Shown in pieces: positions 54,485-63,977 of a DNA stretch of 64,000 nucleotides (positions are counted from its first letter, which is position 1; each line of letters starts with the position of its first letter). The notes under the pieces were generated by a model. It saw nothing but the letters and a program-made list of their open reading frames with translations. It made no database searches and was not told the DNA's origin. Made by a program: the position numbers and the translations under genes. Source of the DNA: Anaerolineaceae bacterium (GTDB lineage Bacteria; Chloroflexota; Anaerolineae; Anaerolineales; Anaerolineaceae); the NCBI GenBank assembly GCA_002702705.1, contig PABH01000036.1, positions 155,976-219,975 on the forward strand, given 5' to 3'.

Positions 54485-56101
54485 CTATTCACCTATAAAA
54501 AATCCGCCTTCATCTTTATATTGTTGTAGTTGGAATTTTCTCACATGAGTCAATGCTGTATCAATCTGCCGTGGAACACGCCCCTTTTTATTTAGAAACA
54601 GTTCTCGAGCAGATTTTAATTTCGCTGCATAATCTTGGATCAGCTTCAAAATAATTTCTTGCTTACTAAATCCTTGATATTGATATTCATAAAAACGTTG
54701 CGAAGGAAGTTGTTGCAGTAATCGGGATATTTCTTTTGCACGTGCTTGGTTCTTTACTTCGCTTAATACTCTTGGATTTGACCGGATTTCGTTTTCGGTT
54801 GCGATTTTCCAAGCTTCGACATGTTGATCTAAGATTAGATTTGAAGGTATATCCCACGTTCCTACGTCAATCCATCTTAAAGTTACACCACGGTGATGGG
54901 CTCTATTTCTAAATGAATGATTGAACTCATCAAAAAACAAATTAGTTAGTGTAGTTCTAGGAGAAAAATTACTGGCAGAAATACCTTTACCCATAAACTG
55001 TTTTGAATATCGAATTCTTTTTTTATGTTTTTTGTTCCAAAAATGTATTGGTATATATTTTGGTCCATCAGTCTTTTGTTTTCCATATAACAAATGATGG
55101 CTTTTATACCTGGAAGTGTGACGTAAATTGTTTCGAATCCGTTTTGCAATTAATCGTTGGTGGTTTAATTGTTGGTCAATTTCTGGTGAACCTGGCGCAG
55201 CTAAAATTTCACTTAAATTGTGTTCTGATATAAAACGAGCTAGCTCTCCGCGAACAAGCCCCACTAAAGCTGTTGTCCACTTGCCTTGCACTTGTTGATA
55301 GACCAACCAGTTAATGCCTTGCCTGGTGTATGGATAGGGGCGAGTTAACGTTCTAAATTCATTATTTCGAAAAACACTGAAGACTAAGTTAACATCGATG
55401 ATGTTAATAGGAATTCCATCCCGCGTTCGGCTGAAAATTGAAAAAGTTGATGTTAGTTCACGCAAATCAATAACACTTCTTAGTCTCTCAAAACCTTCTA
55501 ATTTATATGGTTTTTTCTTTGAAGCTGTACCCGCTATAGTGGATGATCCGTCAATTTTTTCGAAAACAGCAACGTTTTCAACGTTAACTTCAGCTTTTCC
55601 AGGACCCCCAATTCGTAATATGGGTGATTTTAAATCTTCTTCGCGAACTTCTCCTTTTTCAATATGGATGGACCCTACAGACTGGGTGGCGAAAGCAGCC
55701 TCATTAATAAATTTTCTTGCGATGGACAATTCTTTTATTTCAAATATGTCAGCTAAATAAACAGTTGCTAAATGCAAAGTTATCATAAATCCCAGGAAAC
55801 CAGCTCCCAAAATCAATATTACATCCCAAGCAAATACAACGGAAAGGAATTGTCGATAAACAAGATAACGACTAGATGGATTTTGTAAAAAAATGGAATT
55901 CGGATTACCATCTGAATGTAAAATAAAGATCAATAATGCCCAAAAGGTGATGATAAAAAGCCCTAAAAAAATCAAACGGATATAAGCAGAAATTTTGTTT
56001 AATTTAAAAATAAAATTCAAAATCTCATCAAGAATAGATTCAACTTTAGATACTTCTCCAGAGTATGTATTTTGATAAATATCCATATTGATTTGATTCA
56101 T
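54485..56101 (-). CDS. SPFH/band-7-like membrane protein A
   Basis: A 538-residue protein with two N-terminal membrane helices (about residues 40-62 and 92-118), a domain with GGPGKAEVNVENVAVFEKI, GFERLRSVIDLRELTSTFS and SRTRDGIPINIIDVNLVFS, and a long helical C-terminus with RGVTLRWIDVGTWDIPSN. These features recur in protein B (56098-57471): VIDLR, TRDGI and the late GV-V-P-W segment. Both thus look like SPFH (band 7) proteins and probably form a hetero-oligomer, as HflK and HflC do. It overlaps protein B by 4 bp and is followed by psuG 3 bp on. No enzyme motif is seen. Function is unknown. Confidence 0.7.
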   Translation of the reverse strand: MNQINMDIYQNTYSGEVSKVESILDEILNFIFKLNKISAYIRLIFLGLFIITFWALLIFILHSDGNPNSIFLQNPSSRYLVYRQFLSVVFAWDVILILGAGFLGFMITLHLATVYLADIFEIKELSIARKFINEAAFATQSVGSIHIEKGEVREEDLKSPILRIGGPGKAEVNVENVAVFEKIDGSSTIAGTASKKKPYKLEGFERLRSVIDLRELTSTFSIFSRTRDGIPINIIDVNLVFSVFRNNEFRTLTRPYPYTRQGINWLVYQQVQGKWTTALVGLVRGELARFISEHNLSEILAAPGSPEIDQQLNHQRLIAKRIRNNLRHTSRYKSHHLLYGKQKTDGPKYIPIHFWNKKHKKRIRYSKQFMGKGISASNFSPRTTLTNLFFDEFNHSFRNRAHHRGVTLRWIDVGTWDIPSNLILDQHVEAWKIATENEIRSNPRVLSEVKNQARAKEISRLLQQLPSQRFYEYQYQGFSKQEIILKLIQDYAAKLKSARELFLNKKGRVPRQIDTALTHVRKFQLQQYKDEGGFFIGE

Positions 56102-57471
56102 GAGGTTTCAATCCATTCTTGAATTTCTTGAATTGTTGTTTGTTCCTTGGCTAATTCAGTTAACAAACCTGGGATATGTTGTATTAAATATTTGTTGCCA
56201 TTTAATAATGAATCTAGTAATTGTTTTTGACTAAGATTTTTTTCGGGTGATATTGATCCCAGATAATGAGTTAGGCCATAGGCAAAATCCATAATCGCCT
56301 GGTCTTTCCCATTTTGTGCTTGAATTGAGTGATGTTCATTGATCATGCTTTGTTCACCTTTAACAAAACCAAGCCAATTACTTTTCCAGCGCTCTATCAA
56401 TTGAGTATTTATTTCATCCGGAAGGAAAATCTTCATTACATTTACGGCGATTACTTTTACGCCATTGTTTTTAAGCATATAATATTCTTCACTGCGTCTA
56501 GTGGTGTTTGTTGGTCTGCCAAAATCATCCAACACAATGAACGTTTCTTCTTTCATTCTCTGTTGAAGATGTTTTAATAAAGCATCGATCATACTGGGTT
56601 CATTTTTTGAGAGGGGAAAAAACTCATTTAGTGTGATTTTTGAAACAAATTCCCTCCAAATATTTACAGCCAACATAGGTGGCAGGGTTTTCCATTCCAC
56701 CCTTTTCTTTCCCTTTAGTGTTTCGTTTTCTTTTGGTTCATCCACGTCGACCAACAAGCCAACAATTGCTTTCTCGACAGCTTGTGGATTATAACCAAAT
56801 TTACTATTGCCGGTATTTGCTTGGGCATCCAAATCGAAAGTGACTGAAATTCTTGCACATATTTTTATACCGTCCCGGGTCATGGCTAGAGTTGAATTTT
56901 TTCTATCCATTCGTTCATCATATTTGATTTTTGATTCATCATCCTTTTTAGGGGCAAATGGATCTTCTTCGATTTTTGGTCCCTCGTGTTCGTTTTGAAT
57001 TCGTAAATCGATTACACCACCAATCGAATCATCAGATTTTGTAAATGCCAGTCCTGGGCCCACAGCACCTATTAAATTTGTTGGATTTCTTAAAAACGCT
57101 GCACTGGATGCGTCTAATAAGATTACCCCAGGTCCTTTTTTTAATCTTTCACCTCTGCGTTCCTTGGGGTCACCATCAGTTATATAAACAGCTGGACCAT
57201 GACGGTTAATTAAGTAAAGTAATAATCGCCATGAAATTTTTAATCTTTGTCTAAAATTTGTTAGCGGTACGACAAACTGGCTGAAAAATATTAAAAATAG
57301 AAATGAAGAAGTAAAAAAGACAAAAATCCCTATAACAATAAATTTAAGGTTTTGTAATAACCCTCCTTTTAGTGCTGTAACAACTAAAAAGAAAAGGAAA
57401 AAAAGCAAAGCGGATATATTTATGTTTCGCCAAACAGGATTTATGGTTGAATGAATATTTTTCTTTTTCAT
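56098..57471 (-). CDS. SPFH/band-7-like membrane protein B
   Basis: A 457-residue protein with two closely spaced N-terminal membrane helices (about residues 17-37 and 42-66) and a large extramembrane part. The SPFH-like segments are GPGVILLDASSAAFLRNPTN, GPGLAFTKSDDSIGGVIDLR and STLAMTRDGIKICARISVTF; a C-terminal NNGVKVIAVNVMKIFLPDEI with IERWK follows. The order and spacing match protein A, so the two are paralogues. SPFH proteins form large membrane rings that organise proteases, lipids or cell-wall enzymes. This gene is the first of the unit B-A-psuG. It diverges from the proline dehydrogenase gene. Confidence 0.7.
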   Translation of the reverse strand: MKKKNIHSTINPVWRNINISALLFFLFFLVVTALKGGLLQNLKFIVIGIFVFFTSSFLFLIFFSQFVVPLTNFRQRLKISWRLLLYLINRHGPAVYITDGDPKERRGERLKKGPGVILLDASSAAFLRNPTNLIGAVGPGLAFTKSDDSIGGVIDLRIQNEHEGPKIEEDPFAPKKDDESKIKYDERMDRKNSTLAMTRDGIKICARISVTFDLDAQANTGNSKFGYNPQAVEKAIVGLLVDVDEPKENETLKGKKRVEWKTLPPMLAVNIWREFVSKITLNEFFPLSKNEPSMIDALLKHLQQRMKEETFIVLDDFGRPTNTTRRSEEYYMLKNNGVKVIAVNVMKIFLPDEINTQLIERWKSNWLGFVKGEQSMINEHHSIQAQNGKDQAIMDFAYGLTHYLGSISPEKNLSQKQLLDSLLNGNKYLIQHIPGLLTELAKEQTTIQEIQEWIETS

Positions 57472-57604
57472 TAGTCATATTCTATACCATTTTCATTGTA
57501 TAAAACAGCATGTGAATAGATTTTTTGTTTTATTCTGCAATGAAAATAAATTGAGGTTGAGTTATACTAAAATCAATAAGAAAAATTTTGTTTCAGGTGA
57601 AAGC

Positions 57605-58552
57605 ATGTTGAGAATTTTATTTCTTTATTTATCTAAAGCGAAATGGGCCAACAACCTGATCACCCATTGGGGATTTGCCTGGCGAGCAGCATCTCGTTTC
57701 GTTGCAGGTGAAGATAACGAACAGGCATTAATTATTGCATCACAATTAAATTCAGAAGGTTTCAGGATTGCATTGGATCCTCTCGGTGAACACACCAATA
57801 CGACCGATGCTGCTATAGCTGCTGCTGATGAAATTGTTGGTTTATTAGATAAAATTAATCAAAACTCAGTTAACAGTTATGTGTCAATTAAATTATCCCA
57901 GTTGGGATTATTATTTGACGAAACCTTATGTTATTCATTACTAAAAAAGATTTTATTAAAGGCAAAAGAAACAGGATTGTTTATTCGTGTAGACATGGAG
58001 GATTCGTCTATAACCAATAAAACAATTGAGACTACGATCTGGATGCGATCAATTTATCAAAATGTCGGAGTTGTTATTCAGAGTTATTTATACCGTAGTG
58101 AATCAGATGTGTTCACAGTTCTTAAGGAGCTTATTCCGGTTCGGATGGTGAAGGGAGCTTACAATGAACCTAAAGAGGTTGCATACCCCAACAAAGCAGA
58201 TGTGAATGAAAATTTTGACAAGTTAAGCCAAATCATTTTAAAAAGTAATTTGAAATTCCAAAAATTGGACTCTTCACCTCTTCACCCACCAATTTTGGCT
58301 ATAGCGACACACGATGAACCTCGAATCAAAAATTTGCTAGATTTTGCCCGGATAAATGGGTTTGAAAAATTAGATTTTGAAATACAAATGCTGTATGGTA
58401 TCCGTCGTGACTTGCAGGAAAAATACTTGGATTTGGGTTACCCTGTACGAATTTATATCCCATATGGCACTCATTGGTATCCTTATTTTATGAGAAGATT
58501 AGCTGAACGTCCGGCAAATGTTTGGTTTTTCCTATCAAATATATTTAAATGA
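57605..58552 (+). CDS. Proline dehydrogenase
   Basis: A 315-residue TIM-barrel enzyme with FRIALDPLGEHTNT, FIRVDMEDSS, VRMVKGAYNEPKEVAYPNK, IATHDEP and the C-terminal YIPYGTHWYPYFMRRLAERP, where the Arg pair binds proline. It oxidises proline to pyrroline-5-carboxylate using FAD, at the inner membrane face. It is the short, monofunctional type; no pyrroline-5-carboxylate dehydrogenase gene is nearby. The ATG at 57605 has AGGTG upstream, while the open frame extends 31 codons back without support. It overlaps the SDR gene by 4 bp and starts the operon that runs to the MoeA genes. Confidence 0.9.
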   Translation: MLRILFLYLSKAKWANNLITHWGFAWRAASRFVAGEDNEQALIIASQLNSEGFRIALDPLGEHTNTTDAAIAAADEIVGLLDKINQNSVNSYVSIKLSQLGLLFDETLCYSLLKKILLKAKETGLFIRVDMEDSSITNKTIETTIWMRSIYQNVGVVIQSYLYRSESDVFTVLKELIPVRMVKGAYNEPKEVAYPNKADVNENFDKLSQIILKSNLKFQKLDSSPLHPPILAIATHDEPRIKNLLDFARINGFEKLDFEIQMLYGIRRDLQEKYLDLGYPVRIYIPYGTHWYPYFMRRLAERPANVWFFLSNIFK

Positions 58553-59289
58553 ACATGAAATCTTTTACAAAAAAACCATTTGTGTTAATTACAGGTGCGG
58601 CTGTACGAATTGGTCGTGCCATGGTGTTAGATTTAAGTAATAAAGGCTACATCGTCGGGATCCATTATTGGCAATCCCAGAAAGCGGCTGTATCCTTGTT
58701 CGATGAGGTTATATCCAAGGGTGGTGATGCATTTCTATTTCAGGCTGATTTGACAAAACCAGATCAGATTCAAACTATGTTTGATGAGATTTTAGCTAAA
58801 AAATTAAACCTTACGGTTGTTATCAATTCTGCTGCAATAATGCCGGAAAAACACATCGACGTATCTTCAGTTGAGGAATGGGATCAGATATTTAACTTAA
58901 ATCTTAGGGCTATATGGTTAATATCCAAGACTGCTCGGTTGATTTTGAAGAATAACAATGGATGCATTATTAATTTTAGTGAAAGTGGTGTTAATAAGAC
59001 ATGGTTAAATCATCCGGTATATTTAATAAGTAAAACGGCATTAAATAAATTGAGTCAAATCCTCGCTAAAGAATTTGCGCCAGAAGTACGTGTAAATACA
59101 ATTGCATTAGGTTTGGTATTGAAGTCAAACGACATGGAGGTTGAGGATTGGCAGCGAATGGTCGAAAAAACACCGTTGGGGCGGTCTGTTGATTTGGAGG
59201 ATTTACTTCATGCGGTTCATTTTTGTATTAATAATTGTTCGATGACAGGTGAAATCATTACCCTTGATTGTGGGTATCAATTAATTTAA
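58549..59289 (+). CDS. SDR-family oxidoreductase, pteridine reductase-like
   Basis: A 246-residue Rossmann protein. The dinucleotide site is VLITGAAVRIGRAMVLDLS, with the Arg after TGAA typical of pteridine reductases (PTR1/FolM) in place of the usual Gly/Ser, followed by VGIHYWQS. The catalytic residues are visible as INFSESG (Ser) and YLISKTALNK (Tyr and Lys), and VINSAAI as the NAAG-like strand. It probably reduces a pterin or folate with NADPH in the cytosol. It overlaps proline dehydrogenase by 4 bp and precedes the UbiA-like gene, in an operon with molybdopterin genes. The substrate is inferred from resemblance only. Confidence 0.8.
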   Translation: MNMKSFTKKPFVLITGAAVRIGRAMVLDLSNKGYIVGIHYWQSQKAAVSLFDEVISKGGDAFLFQADLTKPDQIQTMFDEILAKKLNLTVVINSAAIMPEKHIDVSSVEEWDQIFNLNLRAIWLISKTARLILKNNNGCIINFSESGVNKTWLNHPVYLISKTALNKLSQILAKEFAPEVRVNTIALGLVLKSNDMEVEDWQRMVEKTPLGRSVDLEDLLHAVHFCINNCSMTGEIITLDCGYQLI

Positions 59290-59292
59290 TGG

Positions 59293-60180
59293 ATGGTTAT
59301 GGAAAACAATAAGCTGGGAACACAATTAATTCATGAAATAAACTTTCCAATTTTAATGGGATGTATTGTTGCTTATGCGATTGGTGTAGGTTTATATTCC
59401 TATTTGGGGCGCGCTGTATCATGGGATTTGTTTTGGTTTGGTATAAGTATTATTCTTTTGTTTATTACTTCTGCATTTTTTCTAAATAAACATTTTTCAA
59501 TCATTGGTACTCGTGTTTACATCAATGAAACAAATTTTACTAAAAAGAATTTCTTTTTATTGTCAAGTCTGACGACCCTTGCTATGGGGGCCATGTTAAC
59601 AGTATGGTTGCTTGCTCAGACAAGACCTACGTTTGTCCTGTTTCTTTTATTAGGTTCATACCTGTTTTCTGACCTCGTTTATGCATTACCACCATTTTCC
59701 TTGAAGAAAGCAGGTTATTCCGCCGTTGTTTACGCTTTCAATATTGGCGTTTTATCCCCACTTTTTGGTTATTATTTACAATCCAACGAAATTCATCCCG
59801 CTTTGTTATTATTAACCTTTCCAGCAATTTTTTTATTAATGGCTGTATTTTTAGCAAATAAACTTGAATCATATTATGAAGATTATAAAAAGGGCACCAA
59901 AACCATTATGACGGTATTGGGTTGGCAAAAAGGTATGAATCTTCATAATTTATTTGTTTTGTTTACATATTTTTCTTACGCTGTTGCAGCACTCGTAGGG
60001 CTTCCCTGGCGATTAAGTATTGTTGTGTTTTTATCCATGCCTTTTGCAGCTGTTCAGTTTTGGGAGATGACAAGAATTCGAGAAGGATTAAAACCTCGCT
60101 GGAAGTTATTAAAAGCTGCATCAGTGGGTTCAATCAGCGCTTTAGCTTATTTTATTTTATTTTTTTTATGGTTAGGATAG
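59293..60180 (+). CDS. UbiA-like prenyltransferase family membrane protein
   Basis: A 295-residue protein with nine membrane helices, the UbiA fold. The second Asp-rich motif is present as NKLESYYEDYKKGTKTIMTV, with the Gly-Thr segment typical of MenA/UbiA enzymes. The first motif, normally NDxxDxxxD, reads INETNFTKKN, so its metal-binding Asp residues are missing. It may have lost the standard activity or handle a different substrate. Members attach a prenyl chain to an aromatic acceptor in quinone, haem or chlorophyll synthesis. It starts 3 bp after the SDR stop and ends 4 bp before moeA. An ATG at 59299 is an alternative start. Confidence 0.7.
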   Translation: MVMENNKLGTQLIHEINFPILMGCIVAYAIGVGLYSYLGRAVSWDLFWFGISIILLFITSAFFLNKHFSIIGTRVYINETNFTKKNFFLLSSLTTLAMGAMLTVWLLAQTRPTFVLFLLLGSYLFSDLVYALPPFSLKKAGYSAVVYAFNIGVLSPLFGYYLQSNEIHPALLLLTFPAIFLLMAVFLANKLESYYEDYKKGTKTIMTVLGWQKGMNLHNLFVLFTYFSYAVAALVGLPWRLSIVVFLSMPFAAVQFWEMTRIREGLKPRWKLLKAASVGSISALAYFILFFLWLG

Positions 60181-60184
60181 GAAA

Positions 60185-61426
60185 ATGACAGAATTTTTAG
60201 AATTATTAACACCGGATGACGCAAAAAAGAAAATATTTGAGAGTCTTAATGAAATTGCATTTGAAAAAAACATTATCTTTACTAAAGAGGCATTGGGTTA
60301 TGTTTTTGCAAAACCAATTATTTCCCCAGAATCCATTCCATCATTTGAGCGCAGTACCGTTGACGGATATGCCGTAAAAAGCAGAGATACTTACGGGGCA
60401 TCAGAGAGTTTACCTGCCTTTTTGCGAGTTACTGGTGAAATTATCATGGGAAAAGAAGCAGAAATTTCTATCGATACGGGAGAAGCTGCATTAATTCATA
60501 CGGGGGGCATGCTGCCTCAAGGAGCAGATTCGGTAGTAATGATTGAATTTACAGACAAGGCAGCAGAAGGTGAGATTTCAATTTACCGTCCAGTTGGGAT
60601 AAATGAAAACGTTGTTAAAATGGGTGAAGATGTAAAAAATGGAGATTTGGTGTTTGAAGAAGGAAAAAAAATCCGGCCCGGAGACATCGGTGGATTGATG
60701 GCGTTGGGAATTACACAAATCGAAGTTTATAAAAAACCAATAATTGGAATCATATCAACCGGTGATGAAGTAATTAATCCGGAACACAAGATTAAATTAG
60801 GTCAAGTGAGAGATATCAATTCATATACTCTCAAAGCGTTGGTTGAAAAAATTGGTGCTATTCCAAAAATATACGGTATCGTATCTGACAATCGAGAAAA
60901 ACTAGAGAAAGTTTTAAAACAAGCCCATCAAGAAACTGATATGTTGATTGTTACAGCTGGTTCATCTGCCAGTACCCGAGACCTAACTTCTGAAGTGGTG
61001 CAGACGTTAGGTAAGCCAGGTGTTTTAGTGCATGGAATTAACGTACGCCCGGGAAAACCTACGATTCTGGCAGTATGTGATCAAAAACCTGTTGTAGGGT
61101 TGCCGGGAAACCCGGTTAGTGCATTTGTGATCGCTAATTTATTTGTTACACCGATAATTTATAAATTGATGGGGATAACCAATCAGGTTGGAATTGATAC
61201 AAAACCTGCTGTTACAACATTGAACATATCTTCGGTTTCTGGACGTGAAGATTGGGTACCGGTCAAGTTGGTTGGTAAAAATGAACTAAACCAGATTCTG
61301 GTTGAGCCGATTTTTTACAAGAGCAACTTGATTTTCTCAATTATCAAGGCTGATGGTCTAATAAAGATTCCAGAACATTTAAACGGAATTCCAGCAGATA
61401 GTGAAGTTGAATTATTTTTATTATAG
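60185..61426 (+). CDS. moeA: Molybdopterin molybdenumtransferase MoeA
   Basis: A 413-residue protein of usual MoeA length. Domain III start FERSTVDGYAVKSRDTYG, the IHTGGMLPQGADSVVMIE segment, IGIISTGDEVI (MoaB/Mog fold) and VGLPGNPVSAFVI with the domain IV tail are all present. It inserts molybdate into adenylated molybdopterin to give active cofactor in the cytosol. The next gene encodes a second, longer MoeA fused to a binding domain, as in many archaea and some bacteria. It starts 4 bp after the UbiA-like gene. No moaABC, moaD or mobA genes are visible in the window. Confidence 0.95.
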   Translation: MTEFLELLTPDDAKKKIFESLNEIAFEKNIIFTKEALGYVFAKPIISPESIPSFERSTVDGYAVKSRDTYGASESLPAFLRVTGEIIMGKEAEISIDTGEAALIHTGGMLPQGADSVVMIEFTDKAAEGEISIYRPVGINENVVKMGEDVKNGDLVFEEGKKIRPGDIGGLMALGITQIEVYKKPIIGIISTGDEVINPEHKIKLGQVRDINSYTLKALVEKIGAIPKIYGIVSDNREKLEKVLKQAHQETDMLIVTAGSSASTRDLTSEVVQTLGKPGVLVHGINVRPGKPTILAVCDQKPVVGLPGNPVSAFVIANLFVTPIIYKLMGITNQVGIDTKPAVTTLNISSVSGREDWVPVKLVGKNELNQILVEPIFYKSNLIFSIIKADGLIKIPEHLNGIPADSEVELFLL

Positions 61427-61435
61427 GTGGTGAGC

Positions 61436-63397
61436 ATGGGTGTTTATTTAAAAGATATTCCTTTGGATGAAGCGATAAATCGATTTTATAAAGCATTAGG
61501 CGAAAATGGTTTGCGGGGTGTTTTGGGTGTAGAAACCATTCCGCTTGATGAACAGGCTGTCGGTAGGGTTCTTGCTGAGCCGGTCTGGGCGAAAATTTCT
61601 TCTCCCCATTACCATGCTTCTGCAATGGATGGATTTGCACTCAAGGCTATTGATACACAAGAGGCTATGGCTACCAATCCAATTTATTTAGTGGTTGGGG
61701 AACAGGCTGTGTACGTTGATACCGGTGATCCCATGCCAGACTGGGCGAACGCCGTCATACCAATCGAAAATATTGAACCCTTGGATGAAAATGGAAAACT
61801 CAGTTTAAATCCTCGTGATCCTTACCAAATTCGGATTCGAGAATCAAAAACACCTTGGTCACATGTGCGTCCAATGGGTGAGGATATTATAGCTACTGAA
61901 TTGGTACTTCCATCGGGAAAACGATTGTTGCCAGTTGATTTAGGAGCCGCCGCCGCTTGTGGACATACCCAATTAAAAGTATCTCGTAAACCATTGGTAA
62001 CGATTCTGCCTACAGGCACGGAACTTATTTCAATAGGGGAATCAGTGCAAAAAGGCGATATCATTGAATATAATTCGATAGTTCTTGGTGCGCAGGTTTT
62101 AGATTGGGGAGGGATTTCTAAACGGTATTCAATTACAGCGGATCTTTTTGAAAAAATAAAAAACAATGTTTTGGCTGCGTCAAATGAAGCGGACTTGATT
62201 CTATTAAATGCGGGTTCATCCGCAGGATCGGAAGATTATTCTGCGGATGTTATTGAAGCTTTAGGTGAGGTGTTTGTTCATGGCATTGCCGTTCGTCCGG
62301 GACATCCCGTTATTTTGGGAATGGTCACAAACGATTTTAATCGCCAAGTGCCAATTATAGGCATACCTGGTTATCCAGTTTCTGCTGCATTAACGGGTGA
62401 AATATTTGTTCGCCCATTACTTGCTGAATGGTTGGGTCAAACTCACAATCAACCAGAAATAATAACTGCTTCATTAACTAGAAAGTTAAATTCACCAGCT
62501 GGGGATGATGATTATGTACGTGTTGTTACAGGCAAAGTGGGTGATAAATATTTGGCTGCCCCATTAACACGTGGCGCTGGGGTAATTACATCCTTGGTCC
62601 GGGCTGATGGATACGCTGTCATACCTCGGGGCGTACAGGGAAAATTAGCAGGTGAAAAAATTAAAGTTCACCTAATTAAAAAAACTTCTGAAATCAAAAA
62701 TACTGTTTTTGCAATCGGTTCCCATGATATGACATTGGATTTACTTGCTGATTATTTATCTCACAAAGAGCGTCGATTAATATCTTCGAATGTAGGCAGT
62801 CTAGCAGGTTTAATTGCGATCAATCGAGGAGAAGCCCATTTCGGTGGCTCGCATTTGTTGGACCCTGAAACCGGAGAATATAACATAAGTTATGTGCAAA
62901 AGTATGTAAAGGATATTCAAGTTAAAATTTTCACATGGGTATCCAGAGAACAGGGACTTATCATTAATAAAGGCAATCCTAAATCAGTCGAGTCAATTTC
63001 AGATTTAGCTCGGGATGATGTGAGGTTTATCAACCGCCAGCGAGGTTCAGGTACACGGATTTTGTTTGATTACCTTTTATCTAATAACCAATTAATGCCA
63101 GCAAGTATTAATGGATATGATTCTGAAGAATACACACACTTATCCATTGCAGCAGCTGTTGCAAGTGGCAGAGCTGATGTTGGAATGGGTGTTGCCGCCG
63201 CCGCACAGGCATTGGAATTGGATTTTCTTCCACTCATGCAGGAACGTTATGATTTGATTATTCCTGAACGTTTTATAGACGAAGGTCTGTTTGATCCGAT
63301 CTTTAAGGCTATGAAAGACGTTCAATTTCGCAATATTGTACAATCTTTACCTGGTTATGATGTATCTTTGATGGGAAATCAAGTGATAAAATCGTAA
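61436..63397 (+). CDS. MoeA fused to a periplasmic-binding-like (PBP/LysR substrate) domain
   Basis: A 653-residue fusion. Residues 1-425 are a complete MoeA ([64 protein letters not shown]); residues 440-653 form a PBP-like binding domain ([54 protein letters not shown] and [18 protein letters not shown]). The second domain resembles the substrate domains of ModE/LysR-type and molybdate-binding proteins and may deliver or sense an anion. The start at 61436 has AGGTGG upstream (61425-61430); a GTG at 61427 is less likely. It is 9 bp after the first MoeA gene. Confidence 0.9.
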   Translation: MGVYLKDIPLDEAINRFYKALGENGLRGVLGVETIPLDEQAVGRVLAEPVWAKISSPHYHASAMDGFALKAIDTQEAMATNPIYLVVGEQAVYVDTGDPMPDWANAVIPIENIEPLDENGKLSLNPRDPYQIRIRESKTPWSHVRPMGEDIIATELVLPSGKRLLPVDLGAAAACGHTQLKVSRKPLVTILPTGTELISIGESVQKGDIIEYNSIVLGAQVLDWGGISKRYSITADLFEKIKNNVLAASNEADLILLNAGSSAGSEDYSADVIEALGEVFVHGIAVRPGHPVILGMVTNDFNRQVPIIGIPGYPVSAALTGEIFVRPLLAEWLGQTHNQPEIITASLTRKLNSPAGDDDYVRVVTGKVGDKYLAAPLTRGAGVITSLVRADGYAVIPRGVQGKLAGEKIKVHLIKKTSEIKNTVFAIGSHDMTLDLLADYLSHKERRLISSNVGSLAGLIAINRGEAHFGGSHLLDPETGEYNISYVQKYVKDIQVKIFTWVSREQGLIINKGNPKSVESISDLARDDVRFINRQRGSGTRILFDYLLSNNQLMPASINGYDSEEYTHLSIAAAVASGRADVGMGVAAAAQALELDFLPLMQERYDLIIPERFIDEGLFDPIFKAMKDVQFRNIVQSLPGYDVSLMGNQVIKS

Positions 63398-63413
63398 CAA
63401 GGAGGAAACAATT

Positions 63414-63875
63414 ATGATCTTAGATGAAAATACAATAGCACCCGATTTTTCTCTCGTTGATCAAAATGGGAATTTGCATCAATTATCGGATTATAAAGGA
63501 AAGAACATTGTTTTATATTTTTATCCAAAAGATGATACTTCTGGTTGTACAACAGAAGCATGTGCTTTCCGAGATGATTATGAAGAGTATAAAAAAGCAG
63601 GGGTTGAGATTCTTGGTGTTAGCCCTGATCCACAAAAGTCCCATGAAAAATTTGCAACCAAGTATGATTTACCATTTACTTTGTTAGCTGATACAGACCA
63701 TTCTGTTTGTGAAAAATATGGGGTATGGGGAAAAAAACAAATGTATGGGAAAGAGTATTTTGGAGTTTTAAGGACGACCTTTTTAATTAATGGTGAGGGA
63801 AAAATTGTAAAAGTTTTCAAAAATGTAAAACCAAATGGTCATAGCACCCAGGTTTTAGCCGCGCTTAAAGAATAA
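63414..63875 (+). CDS. bcp: Thioredoxin-dependent peroxiredoxin Bcp
   Basis: A 153-residue peroxiredoxin of the BCP/PrxQ group with [20 protein letters not shown], where the peroxidatic Cys lies in SGCTTEAC and the second Cys follows five residues on, as in two-Cys PrxQ. Other segments are [38 protein letters not shown] and [12 protein letters not shown]. It reduces hydroperoxides with thioredoxin in the cytosol. A strong AAGGAGG precedes the ATG. It follows the MoeA fusion by 16 bp and ends at a strong terminator, so it closes the operon. Confidence 0.96.
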   Translation: MILDENTIAPDFSLVDQNGNLHQLSDYKGKNIVLYFYPKDDTSGCTTEACAFRDDYEEYKKAGVEILGVSPDPQKSHEKFATKYDLPFTLLADTDHSVCEKYGVWGKKQMYGKEYFGVLRTTFLINGEGKIVKVFKNVKPNGHSTQVLAALKE

Positions 63876-63880
63876 AAATT

Positions 63881-63906
63881 ACCCGCCAGTGAGGCGGGTT
63901 TTTTTA
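63881..63906 (+). terminator. Rho-independent terminator after bcp
   Basis: ACCCGCC and GGCGGGT around the loop AGTGA, followed by TTTTTT. It begins 5 bases after the bcp stop codon and closes the operon that starts with proline dehydrogenase. Confidence 0.95.
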
Positions 63907-63921
63907 TTTTTAATAAGACTT

Positions 63922-63977
63922 TAGTCAGTTGAGCGAGCGAAGCGAGAGAAACAAAAATCCACCCGCTAAGCGGGTGG
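63922..63977. repeat. Short repeat cluster and GC-rich hairpin downstream of bcp
   Basis: A tract with repeated GAGCGAG/GCGAAGCGAGAG units (about 63930-63948) is followed by a perfect 8-bp hairpin, CCACCCGC and GCGGGTGG with loop TAA, at 63959-63977. The hairpin is not followed by a T-run. The whole is GC-rich against its surroundings and is like the small mobile or REP-type repeats of bacterial intergenic DNA. No gene is seen from here to the window edge. Confidence 0.45.
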
